The notes: generated by a model not told the origin, from the letters alone. Shown: positions 10,059 to 20,586, numbered from the stretch's first letter. The stretch: 64,000 nt of DNA from Candidatus Binatia bacterium (GCA_023150935.1 JAKLJW010000001.1:329877-393876), one strand, 5' to 3'. Program-made: numbers and translations.

Positions 10059-10922
10059 TCACTCGAGGGTCGCCGCCGGGGCGCTCGCCGCGCGCTGGGT
10101 CTCCAGGCGCGCCTGTAACTTACGGGCAATCTCCGTGAACGCCCGGCTGACGGCATGCTCCGGATGGGCCACGACGATCGGTGCGCCGGTGTCTCCCCCG
10201 GAGCGGATGTCGGCGACCAGCGGTATGCGTCCGAGCAGGGGGACCCCCGCCACGCCGGCCAACCTTTCGCCGCCGCCGCTGCCGAAGATATCGTCATGAT
10301 GACCGCAATGAGGACACTCGTAGAAGCTCATGTTTTCAATGATGCCGAGCAACGGCGTGCCGACCTCCTCGAACATGGCAATGCCCCGTTGTACGTCCAG
10401 GGTCGCCACGTCCTGCGGCGTCGTTACCACCACGCCGCCGGCCAGCGGCACCTGTTGCAGGAGGGTTAGAGGAGCGTCTCCGGTGCCGGGAGGCAGATCG
10501 ACCACGAGCGCGTCAAGCCCTCCCCAGTCGACATCCCGGAGGAATTGCCGCACCAGCCCCATGACCAGCGGCCCGCGCCAGATTACCGGGGAAGAATCGT
10601 CGAGAAAGAACCCAACCGACATGACGCGAAGTCCGCCGTGGTCGATCGGGGCGATGCGTTGCGTGTCAGAGGTCTGCGGCCGGCCGTCCGCCCCGAGCAT
10701 CATCGGCAGGCTCGGGCCGTAGATGTCGGCGTCCATGAGGCCGACGCGCAGGCCGATGCGTTGCAACGCCAGGGCAAGGTTGGTGGCCACGGTCGATTTG
10801 CCCACCCCGCCTTTGGCGCTCGTGACTGCGAGAATGTCGCGGATACCGGGTATTGGCCGCCGTTCCGCGAACGGGTTTCCGCCGGCTGCAGGCGTCGGGG
10901 AGGCGGCCATCTCGACCGGCAC
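10059..10922 (-). CDS. mrp: Mrp/NBP35 (ApbC) family iron-sulfur carrier ATPase
   Basis: 287 residues. Deviant Walker A SAKGGVGKST (35-44), DADIYGPSLP, DLPPGTGD and the C-terminal Cys204-x-x-Cys207 pair (ECPHCGHH) that holds a bridging Fe-S cluster. It delivers Fe-S clusters to apo-proteins. The N-terminal DUF59-like domain of some homologues is absent. GTG at 10922 or ATG at 10910 are both possible starts. Divergent from the polyprenyl synthase. Confidence 0.9.
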   Translation of the reverse strand: MPVEMAASPTPAAGGNPFAERRPIPGIRDILAVTSAKGGVGKSTVATNLALALQRIGLRVGLMDADIYGPSLPMMLGADGRPQTSDTQRIAPIDHGGLRVMSVGFFLDDSSPVIWRGPLVMGLVRQFLRDVDWGGLDALVVDLPPGTGDAPLTLLQQVPLAGGVVVTTPQDVATLDVQRGIAMFEEVGTPLLGIIENMSFYECPHCGHHDDIFGSGGGERLAGVAGVPLLGRIPLVADIRSGGDTGAPIVVAHPEHAVSRAFTEIARKLQARLETQRAASAPAATLE

Positions 10923-11046
10923 CTTATCAGCGAACTCCCCAAAAGCAACGTTGTGCCGGTTGCGGCCCGGGCTGCCGCCGACCCGTACCTTGACTCACTC
11001 GGTCTTTTCAATTTGATTCCCAGTCAGTTGTCGCCAAGGAAGTCGC

Positions 11047-12030
11047 GTGAGCCGACCCACACAGACCCGCCCCCTCGATCCCGTCCCGCCACTGACGGTT
11101 GCCGAAGGCATCGAACTGGTAGAAGCACGCCTGGCCGGACTGCTCGCCTCGCGCGAGCCGCTAATGACCGAAGTGGCCACGTATCTGGTCGGATCGGGCG
11201 GCAAGCGGGTGCGGCCCGCGGTGATGCTCCTCGTGTATCGCGCCTGCGGCGGTCGGGGGCGCGACGATATTGTCGATATGGCTACCGCGCTCGAACTCAT
11301 CCACTCGGCGACGCTCCTGCACGACGACATCATCGACGATAGCGCGACCCGTCGGGGGAAACCGACCGCACACCGTCGCTACGGGCTCGGAACCACGCTG
11401 GTCACGGGTGACTTCGTTTTTAGCCGCGCTTTTCAAGTGTGCGGCAGGTTCGACGAGCAGATCGTTGCATGGGCGGCCGACGCATGCGTGAGCCTGACCG
11501 AAGGCGAGATCATGCAGAGCCGGTTCCGCCACAACGCTACGGTCACGGTCGACGACTATCTCGAAATCATTGCGCGCAAGACCGCGAGCATCTTTCAGCA
11601 GGGCGCCCGCTGCTCGGCGTATCTTGCCGGCGCCCGGCCGCAATTGATCGAAGCGGTAGGCCGTTGCGGGTTCAATGTCGGCATGACGTTTCAGGTCGTC
11701 GACGACTTGCTCGACGTGGCCGGCACCGAGGTGCGCCTCGGCAAACCGGTCGGCAACGACGTGCGCGACGGCAACCCGTCGTTGCCGATGGTGCTGGCAT
11801 TGCAACGCGATCCGCAGCTCGCCAGGTTCTTCGAAACGCGCCAGCCCGGCGACGGTGCGATGCGCGATGCACTGGAGCGGGTCCGCGCTACCGGGGTTCT
11901 CGACGAAGTCCGCACCCTGGCGGCGAGCTACGCAGCGCGGGCGCTGGATTGCCTCGACGCGGTGCCCCAATCGGTCGAGCGCGACGAACTAATCGCTCTG
12001 GTCCAGCAATTGGTCGATCGCGCCGCCTGA
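11047..12030 (+). CDS. Polyprenyl (octaprenyl-type) diphosphate synthase
   Basis: 327 residues. Both Asp-rich motifs are present: DDIIDD at 93-98 (first, FARM) and DDLLD at 219-223 (second, SARM). GGKRVRPA and the GKPVGND segment fit long-chain trans-prenyl synthases (IspB/heptaprenyl type) that make the quinone side chain. Product length cannot be fixed from the sequence. Starts with GTG after AAGGAAG. Ends facing the convergent GT21 gene across an 80-nt gap that holds a perfect palindrome. Confidence 0.85.
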   Translation: MSRPTQTRPLDPVPPLTVAEGIELVEARLAGLLASREPLMTEVATYLVGSGGKRVRPAVMLLVYRACGGRGRDDIVDMATALELIHSATLLHDDIIDDSATRRGKPTAHRRYGLGTTLVTGDFVFSRAFQVCGRFDEQIVAWAADACVSLTEGEIMQSRFRHNATVTVDDYLEIIARKTASIFQQGARCSAYLAGARPQLIEAVGRCGFNVGMTFQVVDDLLDVAGTEVRLGKPVGNDVRDGNPSLPMVLALQRDPQLARFFETRQPGDGAMRDALERVRATGVLDEVRTLAASYAARALDCLDAVPQSVERDELIALVQQLVDRAA

Positions 12031-12057
12031 TAGAGTGGGGCGACGACGAACCTCCGA

Positions 12058-12071
12058 TGCCCGATCGGGCA
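12058..12071. repeat. Perfect 14-bp palindrome between convergent genes
   Basis: TGCCCGA directly followed by its reverse complement TCGGGCA, with no loop, in the 80-nt gap between the convergent polyprenyl synthase and GT21 genes. It could act as a bidirectional terminator or a protein-binding site; there is no U-tract. Confidence 0.45.
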
Positions 12072-12110
12072 CGGCGGGGCCTGCGGTTTCGTGCTCCGGA
12101 CTCGTAACGA

Positions 12111-13361
12111 TTATCCCGCCGATGCCGCCGGTTGGCCCGGTTCGTCGCGCGCCGGCCGTGCCGGAGATGCGGGGCAGGTGCCGTCGGTGGTCAACAGGTC
12201 GATCCGCCCGCCGGGCCGGAGGCGGTAGCGCGTGCCGCGCCAAACCACCGTGTTGCCGGTGAAAGCCAGCAGCCAGAGCAGAGACCAGGCAAGATCGGTG
12301 AAGGGGAGAAGCGCCAGGTCGAACGCCGTCAGGCGTCCCCGCAGTGTGCGGGTCGCCACATATACCGCCACCAGGCCGCGCAGTCCGAGAGCGGCGACGG
12401 CCAGCCGCCCGAGCGCCGAGTCGATGCCGAAGGACAGCAGGACCAGCAGCGCCCAGAGTGTGCCGTGGCCGAGGATCGAGAAGAAGTAACCGAACGGGCG
12501 GCAGGCGCGGTTCGTGCGCGCCCAGCGGAGCTGGTGCTCGAACGCGTGACGCCAGGAATCGACCGCGAACAGCGTTCCAACGACCTGCTCGGAGAGGACG
12601 AGGCTATATCCCCGCTCGGCCACTCGCTGGCCCAGGTGGTAGTCGTCGGCAAGCAGGTCCGCGAACGGGAGAAACCCCCCCGATTCGTCTAACACGGTGC
12701 GCCGTATGGCCATGGTGGCGCCAAAAGCGTAGGTGGGCTTCTCCACCAGCCGCGCCACCAGCACCATGGGAACGAAGTCCGTGTTGATGAACAACGACTC
12801 CACCCGAGCCGGCAACGTCGCCGTGTTCTCCGCGCGGTACAGACAGGAGACGACGCCCACACCCGGGTCGGCCACGGCGCCGGCGAGCCGCCGCAGGTAG
12901 TCGGGCGGCACGCGCACGTCGCTGTCGGCAATCACCAGGACGTCGTGCCGGGCTACCCGGTACATGTTGTGCAGGTTGCTGACCTTACGGTTGCTGCCGT
13001 AGAGACCGCCGTCGATCACGAGGTCGATCTGGCATTCGGGATGTTCACGTTGCAGACGCTCGACAACCGGAATCGCCGGATCGTCCGGGTCACGGACCCC
13101 ACAGACGATTTGCACGGTCGGGTAGTTCTGTCGGCAGAGGCTGCGCAGGTTGTCGTACAGGTAGGCGTCGCTACCGTGGAGCGGCTTCAACACGGTGACA
13201 CCGGGGAGAGGCGAGTGGGGCAGCGGGGCCCCACGCTGGCGGCGGAAAGCGCGCGCACTGATGCCGGCGGCCAAAGAGAAGGCGATCGAGACGACGACCC
13301 CGATGACCAGGGTGCTACTGATGGCGAGGTCCAGTGCGTGCCTCAGGACGTCGGTCCCCAC
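12111..13361 (-). CDS. Ceramide glucosyltransferase-like GT21, HpnI-type
   Basis: 416 residues from the GTG at 13361, which follows GAGGAG by five bases. An N-terminal membrane helix (~12-34) precedes the GT21 domain: [20 protein letters not shown], Asp146-Ser-Asp148 and the QLRWARTNR motif. Three or four C-terminal hydrophobic helices follow. Relatives are ceramide glucosyltransferases and HpnI, which adds a hexosamine to bacteriohopanetetrol. Isoprenoid synthesis next door makes HpnI attractive, but no squalene-hopene cyclase is in the window. A much longer frame upstream is a shadow of the ferredoxin gene. Confidence 0.75.
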   Translation of the reverse strand: MGTDVLRHALDLAISSTLVIGVVVSIAFSLAAGISARAFRRQRGAPLPHSPLPGVTVLKPLHGSDAYLYDNLRSLCRQNYPTVQIVCGVRDPDDPAIPVVERLQREHPECQIDLVIDGGLYGSNRKVSNLHNMYRVARHDVLVIADSDVRVPPDYLRRLAGAVADPGVGVVSCLYRAENTATLPARVESLFINTDFVPMVLVARLVEKPTYAFGATMAIRRTVLDESGGFLPFADLLADDYHLGQRVAERGYSLVLSEQVVGTLFAVDSWRHAFEHQLRWARTNRACRPFGYFFSILGHGTLWALLVLLSFGIDSALGRLAVAALGLRGLVAVYVATRTLRGRLTAFDLALLPFTDLAWSLLWLLAFTGNTVVWRGTRYRLRPGGRIDLLTTDGTCPASPARPARDEPGQPAASAG

Positions 13362-13433
13362 AGATACTCCTCGCGCGGCTTGCGCATGCGAACCGGCCGC
13401 GCGGCGCTGCGCCGGCGCATTTGCAGGCTGAGT

Positions 13434-13471
13434 GCTTTGCTCGTACCGCATGCTCCGATGCGGGTCAAAGC
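13434..13471. repeat. Nested inverted repeat in the divergent GT21/ferredoxin promoter region
   Basis: GCTTTG (13434-13439) pairs with CAAAGC (13466-13471), and inside it CCGCAT (13446-13451) pairs with ATGCGG (13458-13463) around a 6-nt loop. It lies in the 153-nt intergenic region, ~45 nt upstream of the ferredoxin start. Possible operator or RNA hairpin. Confidence 0.35.
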
Positions 13472-13514
13472 GTTCGGTGTTGACACGCGCGGCGCAATCC
13501 GCGAAGCCGCGTCC

Positions 13515-13886
13515 ATGAGCAACGAGGCCCGTGAGAAGGCGCTGGAGTTGAAAGTCGACCGTATCCGCCGTCACCTGTTCCTGTGTTGCGATCAAACGAA
13601 ACCGCAGTGTGCGGAACGCGCTGCCAGCCTCGAATCGTGGGAGTTCCTCAAGCGACGATTGAAAGAGCTCGGACTGGTCGGCGAGGGGGGCGTGTTCCGC
13701 ACTAAGGCGAACTGCCTTCAGATCTGCACCCAGGGACCGATAGCGGTGGTTTACCCGGAGGGTACCTGGTACCGCTCGTGCACGCCGGCGGTGCTCGAAC
13801 GCATTATCCAGGAGCATATCATCGGCGGCCGGGTGGTCGAGGAATTCGCGATCCTGCGCGACGTGACCGCCGCGCCCGACTCGTGA
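13515..13886 (+). CDS. Thioredoxin-like [2Fe-2S] ferredoxin-domain protein
   Basis: 123 residues from ATG 13515. The pattern fits stand-alone thioredoxin-like 2Fe-2S ferredoxins: [14 protein letters not shown] gives the first ligand cysteines (CxxxxxxxC spacing), [11 protein letters not shown] the later ones, with [13 protein letters not shown] and the C-terminal [11 protein letters not shown]. Probably a soluble electron carrier. The frame can be extended upstream but there it opposes the GT21 gene. Converges on the acyl-CoA synthetase with a 43-nt gap. Confidence 0.85.
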   Translation: MSNEAREKALELKVDRIRRHLFLCCDQTKPQCAERAASLESWEFLKRRLKELGLVGEGGVFRTKANCLQICTQGPIAVVYPEGTWYRSCTPAVLERIIQEHIIGGRVVEEFAILRDVTAAPDS

Positions 13887-13929
13887 CCCGGCCCGATCGG
13901 TCGCCGGCCAGGCACCCGGTATCCGCCGT

Positions 13930-15504
13930 TCAGTTCACCCGCCGCGACCCTTGCCAGTAACGTTCGCGCAGCTTGAACTTCTGTAGCTTGCCGGTAGCGG
14001 TACGCGGCAGTTCGGGGACGAACTCTACCGAGGTCGGGCACTTGAAGTGCGCTAGCCGGTCGCGGCAGAACGCGATCAGCTCGGCTTCCGTCAGCTCGAC
14101 GCCCGGACGCAGGACGACCAACGCTTTCGGGGTCTCGCCCCATTTTTCGTGCGCTACGCCGATCGCCGCGCACTCGACGACGCACGGGTGCTGATAGAGC
14201 GCGTCCTCGATCTCGGCCGAGCTGATGTTCTCGCCGCCAGAGATGATGACGTCCTTCTTCCGATCGACGATGTGAATGCTGCCGGTGTCGTCCCAGACGG
14301 CCAGGTCGCCGGTGTGGAACCAGCCGTCGACTATGCACTTCGCGGTTTCTTCGGGCTGTTCCCAGTAGCCCTTGAAGACCACGTTGGAGCGAGCACAGAC
14401 CTCGCCGACGGTGCGATTGTCCTGTGGCACCGGGCGGCCGTCGTCCCCACGCACCTCGACGTCGACGCCGATGCCGGGCACACCGGCCCGCGCCCGTCGC
14501 GGCCAATCGTTTTTCTCGGTCACGAAATCGGGCTGCGAGACGGTGAGCAGGGGGGCGGTTTCGGTAAGGCCGTAGATCTCGATGAAGTCCCAGCCCAGTT
14601 CGGTTTCGAGGCGTTCGACGAACGCTGCCGGCGGCGGCGCGCCGGCGACGGTAAGGCGCGGTTTCGTGCGGAGGTTGTGCCGTGCCTTATCCGCATAATC
14701 CAGCACGGTGCGCAGCACGGCGGGCGCCATGCACGCGAAGGTGACGCCCTCCTGTTCCATGAGCTCGAAGATGCGGCGCCCGTCGATGGCGCGCAGGACG
14801 ACGTGCGTGCCGCCGACGGCGGTCGTCGCATAGACCCCGCCCCAGCCGTTGCAATGGAACATCGGCAGGGTCCACAGCTCGACGTCTTCGTGTCGGATGC
14901 CAAGGTGGGCGATGAGATTGTAAGCGTTCAGGTAGCAGTTGCGGTGGGTGAGCATGACGCCCTTGGGGCGCGCCGTCGTTCCCGACGTATAGTTGATCGA
15001 GACGAGGTCGTTTTCGTCGAGGTCGATCGGCGCGGGCGGGCGGTCGGGGGCGGCCGCGATCAGGGTTTCCCAGTCCGTCCACCCGGCCGGCGGCGGCGGG
15101 CCGTAGCTGGCGGCGATCCAGTGTTCGACCGTACGCAGGCGCGGCCGGATCTCCTCCACCACGGCGGTGTAGTCGAGGTCGACGAGTATGGCTTTCACGC
15201 CGGCGTGGTTGAGAATGTACTCGTGATCGGCAGCGACGAGGCGGTAGTTGAGGGGCACCAGGATCGTGCCGATCTGGCTGGTGCCGTAGAAGCTTTCGAG
15301 AAAGAAGTGCGAGTTCGGGCTCAGAATGCACACGCGATCGCCACGGCCGACGCCGAGACCGCGCAATGCATTGGAGAGACGATTAACCCGTGCCACGAAC
15401 TGCCGGTAAGTGAAGCGACGATCGCCGTCGACGACGGCCGGCTTGTGCGGGTAGAGCCGTCCGGCGCGGGCGAGGAAATCGTTGACGAGCAGCGGGACTT
15501 CCAT
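13930..15504 (-). CDS. Acyl-CoA synthetase (AMP-dependent ligase, ANL superfamily)
   Basis: 524 residues from ATG 15504, preceded by AGGAGG. P-loop YTSGTTARPKG (172-182), adenylation motif EIYGLTETAP, hinge region HTGDLAVWDDTG and IVDRKKD, and the C-terminal catalytic lysine segment RTATGKLQKFKL. The sequence resembles medium/long-chain fatty-acyl-CoA ligases of the FadD/AlkK type. It activates fatty acids to acyl-CoA. Together with the two acyl-CoA dehydrogenases at 42-44.5 kb it points to beta-oxidation capacity. Confidence 0.88.
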   Translation of the reverse strand: MEVPLLVNDFLARAGRLYPHKPAVVDGDRRFTYRQFVARVNRLSNALRGLGVGRGDRVCILSPNSHFFLESFYGTSQIGTILVPLNYRLVAADHEYILNHAGVKAILVDLDYTAVVEEIRPRLRTVEHWIAASYGPPPPAGWTDWETLIAAAPDRPPAPIDLDENDLVSINYTSGTTARPKGVMLTHRNCYLNAYNLIAHLGIRHEDVELWTLPMFHCNGWGGVYATTAVGGTHVVLRAIDGRRIFELMEQEGVTFACMAPAVLRTVLDYADKARHNLRTKPRLTVAGAPPPAAFVERLETELGWDFIEIYGLTETAPLLTVSQPDFVTEKNDWPRRARAGVPGIGVDVEVRGDDGRPVPQDNRTVGEVCARSNVVFKGYWEQPEETAKCIVDGWFHTGDLAVWDDTGSIHIVDRKKDVIISGGENISSAEIEDALYQHPCVVECAAIGVAHEKWGETPKALVVLRPGVELTEAELIAFCRDRLAHFKCPTSVEFVPELPRTATGKLQKFKLRERYWQGSRRVN

Positions 15505-15668
15505 ACGGAAACCTCCTCGGCATCGCCGGGTGTACCGGAAGCGCCGTGAGGATGCCAACTGCGCGCCGGGGCGTTGGGAGGGGGCGTTTTCGACTCGCTT
15601 TGCATCTCGGCGACGGCACCGTAAGCGGACCGGGCACGCCGCGCGCTCCCCCGAGCCCCCAGGCCCCC

Positions 15669-16805
15669 TCAAGCCCCCGCCATCCACCGCGGATGTTCCA
15701 GCACCGCCGCCGCAGCCGCGGCGGCGGTGGCTGGAAAGACGACGCGATCGTCTGGGCCGCGCGGGGCGTAGCGGCGCGAGGCCTGGGCGACGAGCAGTGC
15801 GATGGTTGGCACACCGACGGCCACGCTGAGATGGAGAGGTCCCGAATCGGGGGCAACGACCAGCGTGGCGAGGCTCAGGGTGGCGGCGAACTGGCGGAGG
15901 GGTAGGGGCGGCAGCACGACCGCACCCGGCAGCTCCCGGCGCAGGTGCGATAGCAGCCCCACTTCCTCCGGGCCGGTGAGGATCAGCACGCGGCCGCCGG
16001 CGGCGTCGAGCCGGGTTGCCAAATCGGTCCAGAGGTCGACGGAAAGACGTTTGTCCTTGTGCCCGGAAATCGAAAGCACCACGAAGGGCGTGACGCCCGT
16101 GGCAGTCGTCAGGCCGGCGGTGCCCAGGGCGGCGAGGGCCGCGGCGCGTTCCTCGGGGGCCACAATGTAGGCCGGATGGTCGGCGCAGTCGATGCCCAGC
16201 GCCGCGGCGAACGCCACCGGGGCATCGTAGGCGTGAGTGACGCGCGGTGCCGGGAGGCGAGTGGTCAGGAATCGCTGACCCGCTCCCGCCACGCCGACAC
16301 GGTGCCGGGCCCCGGTGACAAACGTATAGAAGCCGCCGGATGTCGACCCCATGCCGGCATCGACGGCGACATCGTACTGCTCCCGGCGAATACGCCGGAT
16401 CAGGGACAGCAGTGCCCACGGACGCAGAATGAAACGGCGGGAGATGCAGTGTACCCGGTGGATCGGGAAGCGCCGCAAGAGGACGGCGGTCGTGTCGGCT
16501 CCGAGGTAGTCGAGCTGCGCGCCCGGGAAGCGGGCGTGGAGAGCGTCGATCAACGGCGCACTGATGAGCGTATTCCCGATACGAAAGTTCGGTCGCACCA
16601 GGAGCACGCGCTGCGGCGTGCCGATCGCGCTCGGCGGCTGGTTTTCGGGCACCGGGAGGGCGACGTCGAGGACGCCGCGCAGCGCCCGCTTGGCGGCCCT
16701 TTCGAGGCGCCTGCCCACCCGGCGCATTCTGGGGTTACGGCTCAGGTTGCGGAGGAGCCCGTTTATCGACATGGCCGGCGAAATGATGCTGAGAAGCGCT
16801 GCCAT
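15669..16805 (-). CDS. Glycosyltransferase family 9 (heptosyltransferase-like)
   Basis: About 378 residues. The GT9 fold begins at RVLLVRPNFRIGNTLISAPL, with DVAVDAGMGS, VVLSISGHKDKRLS in the sugar-nucleotide region and VVAPDSGPLHLSVAVGVPT. Typical members add heptose to lipopolysaccharide core. The start is uncertain: ATGs at 16805 and 16772 both lack a clear ribosome site and the frame stays open to a GTG at 16916. The last ~20 residues are Ala-rich. Confidence 0.75.
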   Translation of the reverse strand: MAALLSIISPAMSINGLLRNLSRNPRMRRVGRRLERAAKRALRGVLDVALPVPENQPPSAIGTPQRVLLVRPNFRIGNTLISAPLIDALHARFPGAQLDYLGADTTAVLLRRFPIHRVHCISRRFILRPWALLSLIRRIRREQYDVAVDAGMGSTSGGFYTFVTGARHRVGVAGAGQRFLTTRLPAPRVTHAYDAPVAFAAALGIDCADHPAYIVAPEERAAALAALGTAGLTTATGVTPFVVLSISGHKDKRLSVDLWTDLATRLDAAGGRVLILTGPEEVGLLSHLRRELPGAVVLPPLPLRQFAATLSLATLVVAPDSGPLHLSVAVGVPTIALLVAQASRRYAPRGPDDRVVFPATAAAAAAAVLEHPRWMAGA

Positions 16806-16860
16806 GAGCAAGGGCGGCGCCCGGTGAAACCAAGACGTCGACAGGCTGAAGGGCCGTGCC

Positions 16861-16882
16861 GTACTGAATGCGAATACAGTAC
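16861..16882. promoter_or_regulatory. Inverted repeat in the divergent GT9/small-protein promoter region
   Basis: GTACTG (16861-16866) and its exact reverse complement CAGTAC (16877-16882) flank a 10-nt AT-richer core. The 22-nt element sits in the ~200-nt region between divergent genes and has the size of a dimeric repressor site. Nothing identifies the regulator. Confidence 0.35.
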
Positions 16883-17005
16883 CCTGCGAGGCTGGCGCGG
16901 GGTGGCTTCGCTCCACAGCGAGTGAAAGCCGAGCGGCTGCGGCACGGAATCTGCTGTTGGACCCGTTTCACTTAATTGCGTGCGGGCGCTGGAAGGAGGC
17001 CGGTG

Positions 17006-17338
17006 GTGGAGCAAAAGATTCGATTCGGGGTGCTGTGGAAGAACACGACGCGCGAGGGCAACCGCCCGTATCTGTCGGGGCGAGTGGATCTCGGAGGCTT
17101 CGACGCGGCGGTCGAGTTGCTGCGGAGCGGTGGAAGGTTCCTGGTCTTGAGCAACAAGAAGCGGCCGGACAAGCGGGACCCGGACTGCGTATTATGGGTG
17201 GTCCCCGAGACCCCGACGCCCGGCAGCGGGGATACGGGCTCCGGTCCGGCTCGCCCCGATCGCCGGCCGGCAGGGGGAGCGGCCGGTGGTGCAGCGGGCG
17301 GCATGCCTCGGAGCCGCGGCGTTCCCGGCGGCCGTTGA
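17006..17338 (+). CDS. Small conserved protein, DUF736-like, with Gly/Pro-rich tail
   Basis: 110 residues from GTG 17006, six bases after AAGGAGG. The first ~65 residues (IRFGVLWKNTT, PYLSGRVDLGG, LVLSNKKRPDKRDPDC) match the general pattern of small DUF736-type proteins (LWKN-x-YLSG, then NKKK and PDY). The last ~40 residues are Gly/Ala/Pro-rich, probably disordered. No known function. Divergent from GT9 and convergent with bolA. Confidence 0.55.
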   Translation: MEQKIRFGVLWKNTTREGNRPYLSGRVDLGGFDAAVELLRSGGRFLVLSNKKRPDKRDPDCVLWVVPETPTPGSGDTGSGPARPDRRPAGGAAGGAAGGMPRSRGVPGGR

Positions 17339-17422
17339 GGCGCGGCGCCGCCCGGCGTTGGCGGCGGCGGTGCGGATGATCTCCGCTCGGGTTGAAGTCC
17401 CCCGGAGGTACGCCGCGGCCGG

Positions 17423-17749
17423 TTACGAGCGTGCCGGAGAATGTCGTTCCGAGCCTGGAAGGACCTCGGGAGGCTCCTGACGTGCCGCCGCTTCTTCCGG
17501 GGTCAGGGCTTCGATCGCCAGGGCGTGGATGTCGCGCCGCATGGCGTCGCCGAGGGCGACGTACACGGCGCGATGACGAGCCACGCGAGATTGGCCGCGG
17601 AAGGCGGCGGCAACGATGCGGACGCGGAAGTGCCCCCCGCCGCCGGCCGCACCGGCATGACCGGCGTGGAGGTGGCTGTCGTCGTCGACGTGCAGAGTTT
17701 CCGGCGCGAAAGCGGCGCGCAGAACGGCAGCGATAGCGGCGGTGTTCAG
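17423..17749 (-). CDS. bolA: BolA family protein, apparent CTG start
   Basis: 108 residues. The BolA core is unmistakable: DDDSHLHAGHAG, GGHFRVRIVAAAFRGQSRVARHRAVY, DIHALAIEALTPEE. The conserved His residues that ligate Fe-S clusters with monothiol glutaredoxins are present. No ATG, GTG or TTG exists at the expected N-terminus. The frame begins with CTG at 17749 in a CTGA overlap with the stop of the upstream SRPBCC gene, exactly where BolA proteins begin, so a translationally coupled CTG start is the best reading. Last gene of the yceD-to-bolA run. Confidence 0.8.
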   Translation of the reverse strand: MNTAAIAAVLRAAFAPETLHVDDDSHLHAGHAGAAGGGGHFRVRIVAAAFRGQSRVARHRAVYVALGDAMRRDIHALAIEALTPEEAAARQEPPEVLPGSERHSPARS

Positions 17750-18219
17750 TCGGCGGCCTCGAGGTTCTTCTTCATGTTTTGCAGGTATTGTTTGACCGCA
17801 TCCGAGGTCTCGCTCTCGACGAACGAGCGCACCAGGCCCTGGAGCAGACGGGGCACCGGAGTGTCGGGCGCCGTCATCTGCCGGAGGGTGACTTTCGTGG
17901 CCTGCGGCCCGCTGGAATGCAGGGTGAGGCTGCCATCCACGTCGGTGTTGTCGTCCTTACCGCCGATGCTGGCGAAGGCGATCAGGTCCTTGCCGTTGCC
18001 TTCGTACTTCGCGGTGTAGCGGACGGTCATGCTCAACGGTCCGGTGGAACGTTCCTCGAAGTGGAAATGATAGGTGTCCTTGGTGCCGGTCTTCTTGCAG
18101 CTCTTCAACCCCGGGATGCACTCCGAGGAGCCCACGACGTTCCAGAGATACTTATAGACGCGGGCCAGCGGAACATGGACCGTGATCGAGTGTTCTGCCT
18201 CGGTCGGGAACTTGGCCAT
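17746..18219 (-). CDS. SRPBCC / CoxG-like lipid-binding-fold protein
   Basis: 157 residues. SRPBCC fold pattern: HSITVHVPLARVYKYLWNVVGSSE (Val/Leu-rich strand then helix), CIPGLKSC, then HFHFEERSTG and a long C-terminal helix SDAVKQYLQNMKK. CoxG-type proteins bind hydrophobic ligands or help carbon monoxide dehydrogenase maturation, but no CO dehydrogenase genes are nearby, so function is open. It lies 33 nt downstream of glyA and its stop overlaps bolA. Confidence 0.7.
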   Translation of the reverse strand: MAKFPTEAEHSITVHVPLARVYKYLWNVVGSSECIPGLKSCKKTGTKDTYHFHFEERSTGPLSMTVRYTAKYEGNGKDLIAFASIGGKDDNTDVDGSLTLHSSGPQATKVTLRQMTAPDTPVPRLLQGLVRSFVESETSDAVKQYLQNMKKNLEAAD

Positions 18220-18252
18220 GCCGTCCTCCTTGGGCGTCGCCGGCGCCGGGAC

Positions 18253-19503
<1,251 letters not shown>

Positions 19504-19569
19504 GCGTCCTCTCGGCAGACCACCCGTCCGATCGCGCCCCGTCGCCGGGGGCGAGCCCACGGGCATTGC

Positions 19570-19809
19570 CTACTGCTTATGGCTCTCGATGTAGTTCACC
19601 ACGTCCTGCACGGTACGGATCTTCTCCGCTTCCTCGTCGGTAATCTCCATGTCGTACTCTTCCTCGAGGGCCATGACCAACTCGACGATGTCAAGCGAGT
19701 CGGCACCCAGATCCTCGATGAACTTGGCGTCGGCAGTAACTTCCTCTTCGCTGACGCCGAGCTGCTCGCAGATGATTTCCTTGACCTTGGTTTCCACCGC
19801 AGATGCCAT
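19570..19809 (-). CDS. acpP: Acyl carrier protein
   Basis: 79 residues from ATG 19809 (GGAGG upstream). Acidic four-helix protein with the 4'-phosphopantetheine attachment Ser38 in [13 protein letters not shown]. It carries growing acyl chains in type II fatty acid synthesis. 27 nt downstream of fabG. Confidence 0.97.
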   Translation of the reverse strand: MASAVETKVKEIICEQLGVSEEEVTADAKFIEDLGADSLDIVELVMALEEEYDMEITDEEAEKIRTVQDVVNYIESHKQ

Positions 19810-19836
19810 CGGTACATCCTCCCTCTCCAAGACACG

Positions 19837-20586
19837 TTACATGTACAGGCCGCCGTTGACGCCGATGACTTGCCCGGTAATGTACGCCGCGGCAGGCCGT
19901 ACGAGAAACGACACGGCATCCGCCACTTCGTCGACGGTCCCGAGGCGGCCCACCGGGATGAGCTTCAGATACTCCGTTCGCGTCGCTTCAGGCAAGCTGG
20001 CCACCATCTCCGTATCGATGAAACCCGGCGCCACGGCATTGACCGTGATGTTGCGACTGGCCAACTCGCGCGCCAGCGACTTGGTCAGGCCGATGATGCC
20101 GGCTTTGGCGGCCGCATAAGCGACCTGACCCGCATTGCCCATCGATCCGATGACCGAACTCATGTTGACGATACGTCCGTAGCGCGCCCGCACCATTGCC
20201 CGTGCCACGGCCTTACTGCAACTGAATACGCCGCGCAGGTTGACCGCCATGACGCGGTCCCAGTCGGCCTCCTTCATGCGCAGAAGCAGCGTGTCCCTGG
20301 CGAAGCCCGCGTTATTGACGAGGATGTCGCACCGCCCGGCGCGTTCGATCAGCCCCTCAATCGACGCCGCCACGGCGTCGGAGTCGCCGACGTCGAACGG
20401 TATCACCTCGGCGCTGCCCCCGGCCGCGGCGATCTGCGCGGCGGTTGCGTCGGCGGCCTCGCGGTTGTGCAGGCAGTTGACGACGACGTGCGCACCGGCG
20501 GTTGCGAGCCGCAGTGCTACCGCGCGGCCGATGCCTCGCGAGCTGCCGGTCACCAGCGCGACCTGCCCATGCAGGGGAGAGTTCAT
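19837..20586 (-). CDS. fabG: 3-oxoacyl-[acyl-carrier-protein] reductase
   Basis: 249 residues. NADPH-binding VTGSSRGIGRA (residues 12-22), NNAG (91-94), catalytic Ser144, Tyr157 and Lys161, and the C-terminal ITGQVIGVNGGLYM typical of FabG. Reduces beta-ketoacyl-ACP. Start ATG overlaps the fabD stop (ATGA). Confidence 0.95.
   Translation of the reverse strand: MNSPLHGQVALVTGSSRGIGRAVALRLATAGAHVVVNCLHNREAADATAAQIAAAGGSAEVIPFDVGDSDAVAASIEGLIERAGRCDILVNNAGFARDTLLLRMKEADWDRVMAVNLRGVFSCSKAVARAMVRARYGRIVNMSSVIGSMGNAGQVAYAAAKAGIIGLTKSLARELASRNITVNAVAPGFIDTEMVASLPEATRTEYLKLIPVGRLGTVDEVADAVSFLVRPAAAYITGQVIGVNGGLYM

Noticed and set aside
13362..13817. N-terminal extension of the GT21 gene by ~150 codons
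   Set aside because: The extension is antisense to the ferredoxin gene. The GTG at 13361 has a good Shine-Dalgarno and gives the normal family length.
15505..16419. N-terminal extension of the acyl-CoA synthetase
   Set aside because: It runs through an intergenic region and overlaps the GT9 coding sequence in another frame. ATG 15504 has AGGAGG and the right N-terminus.
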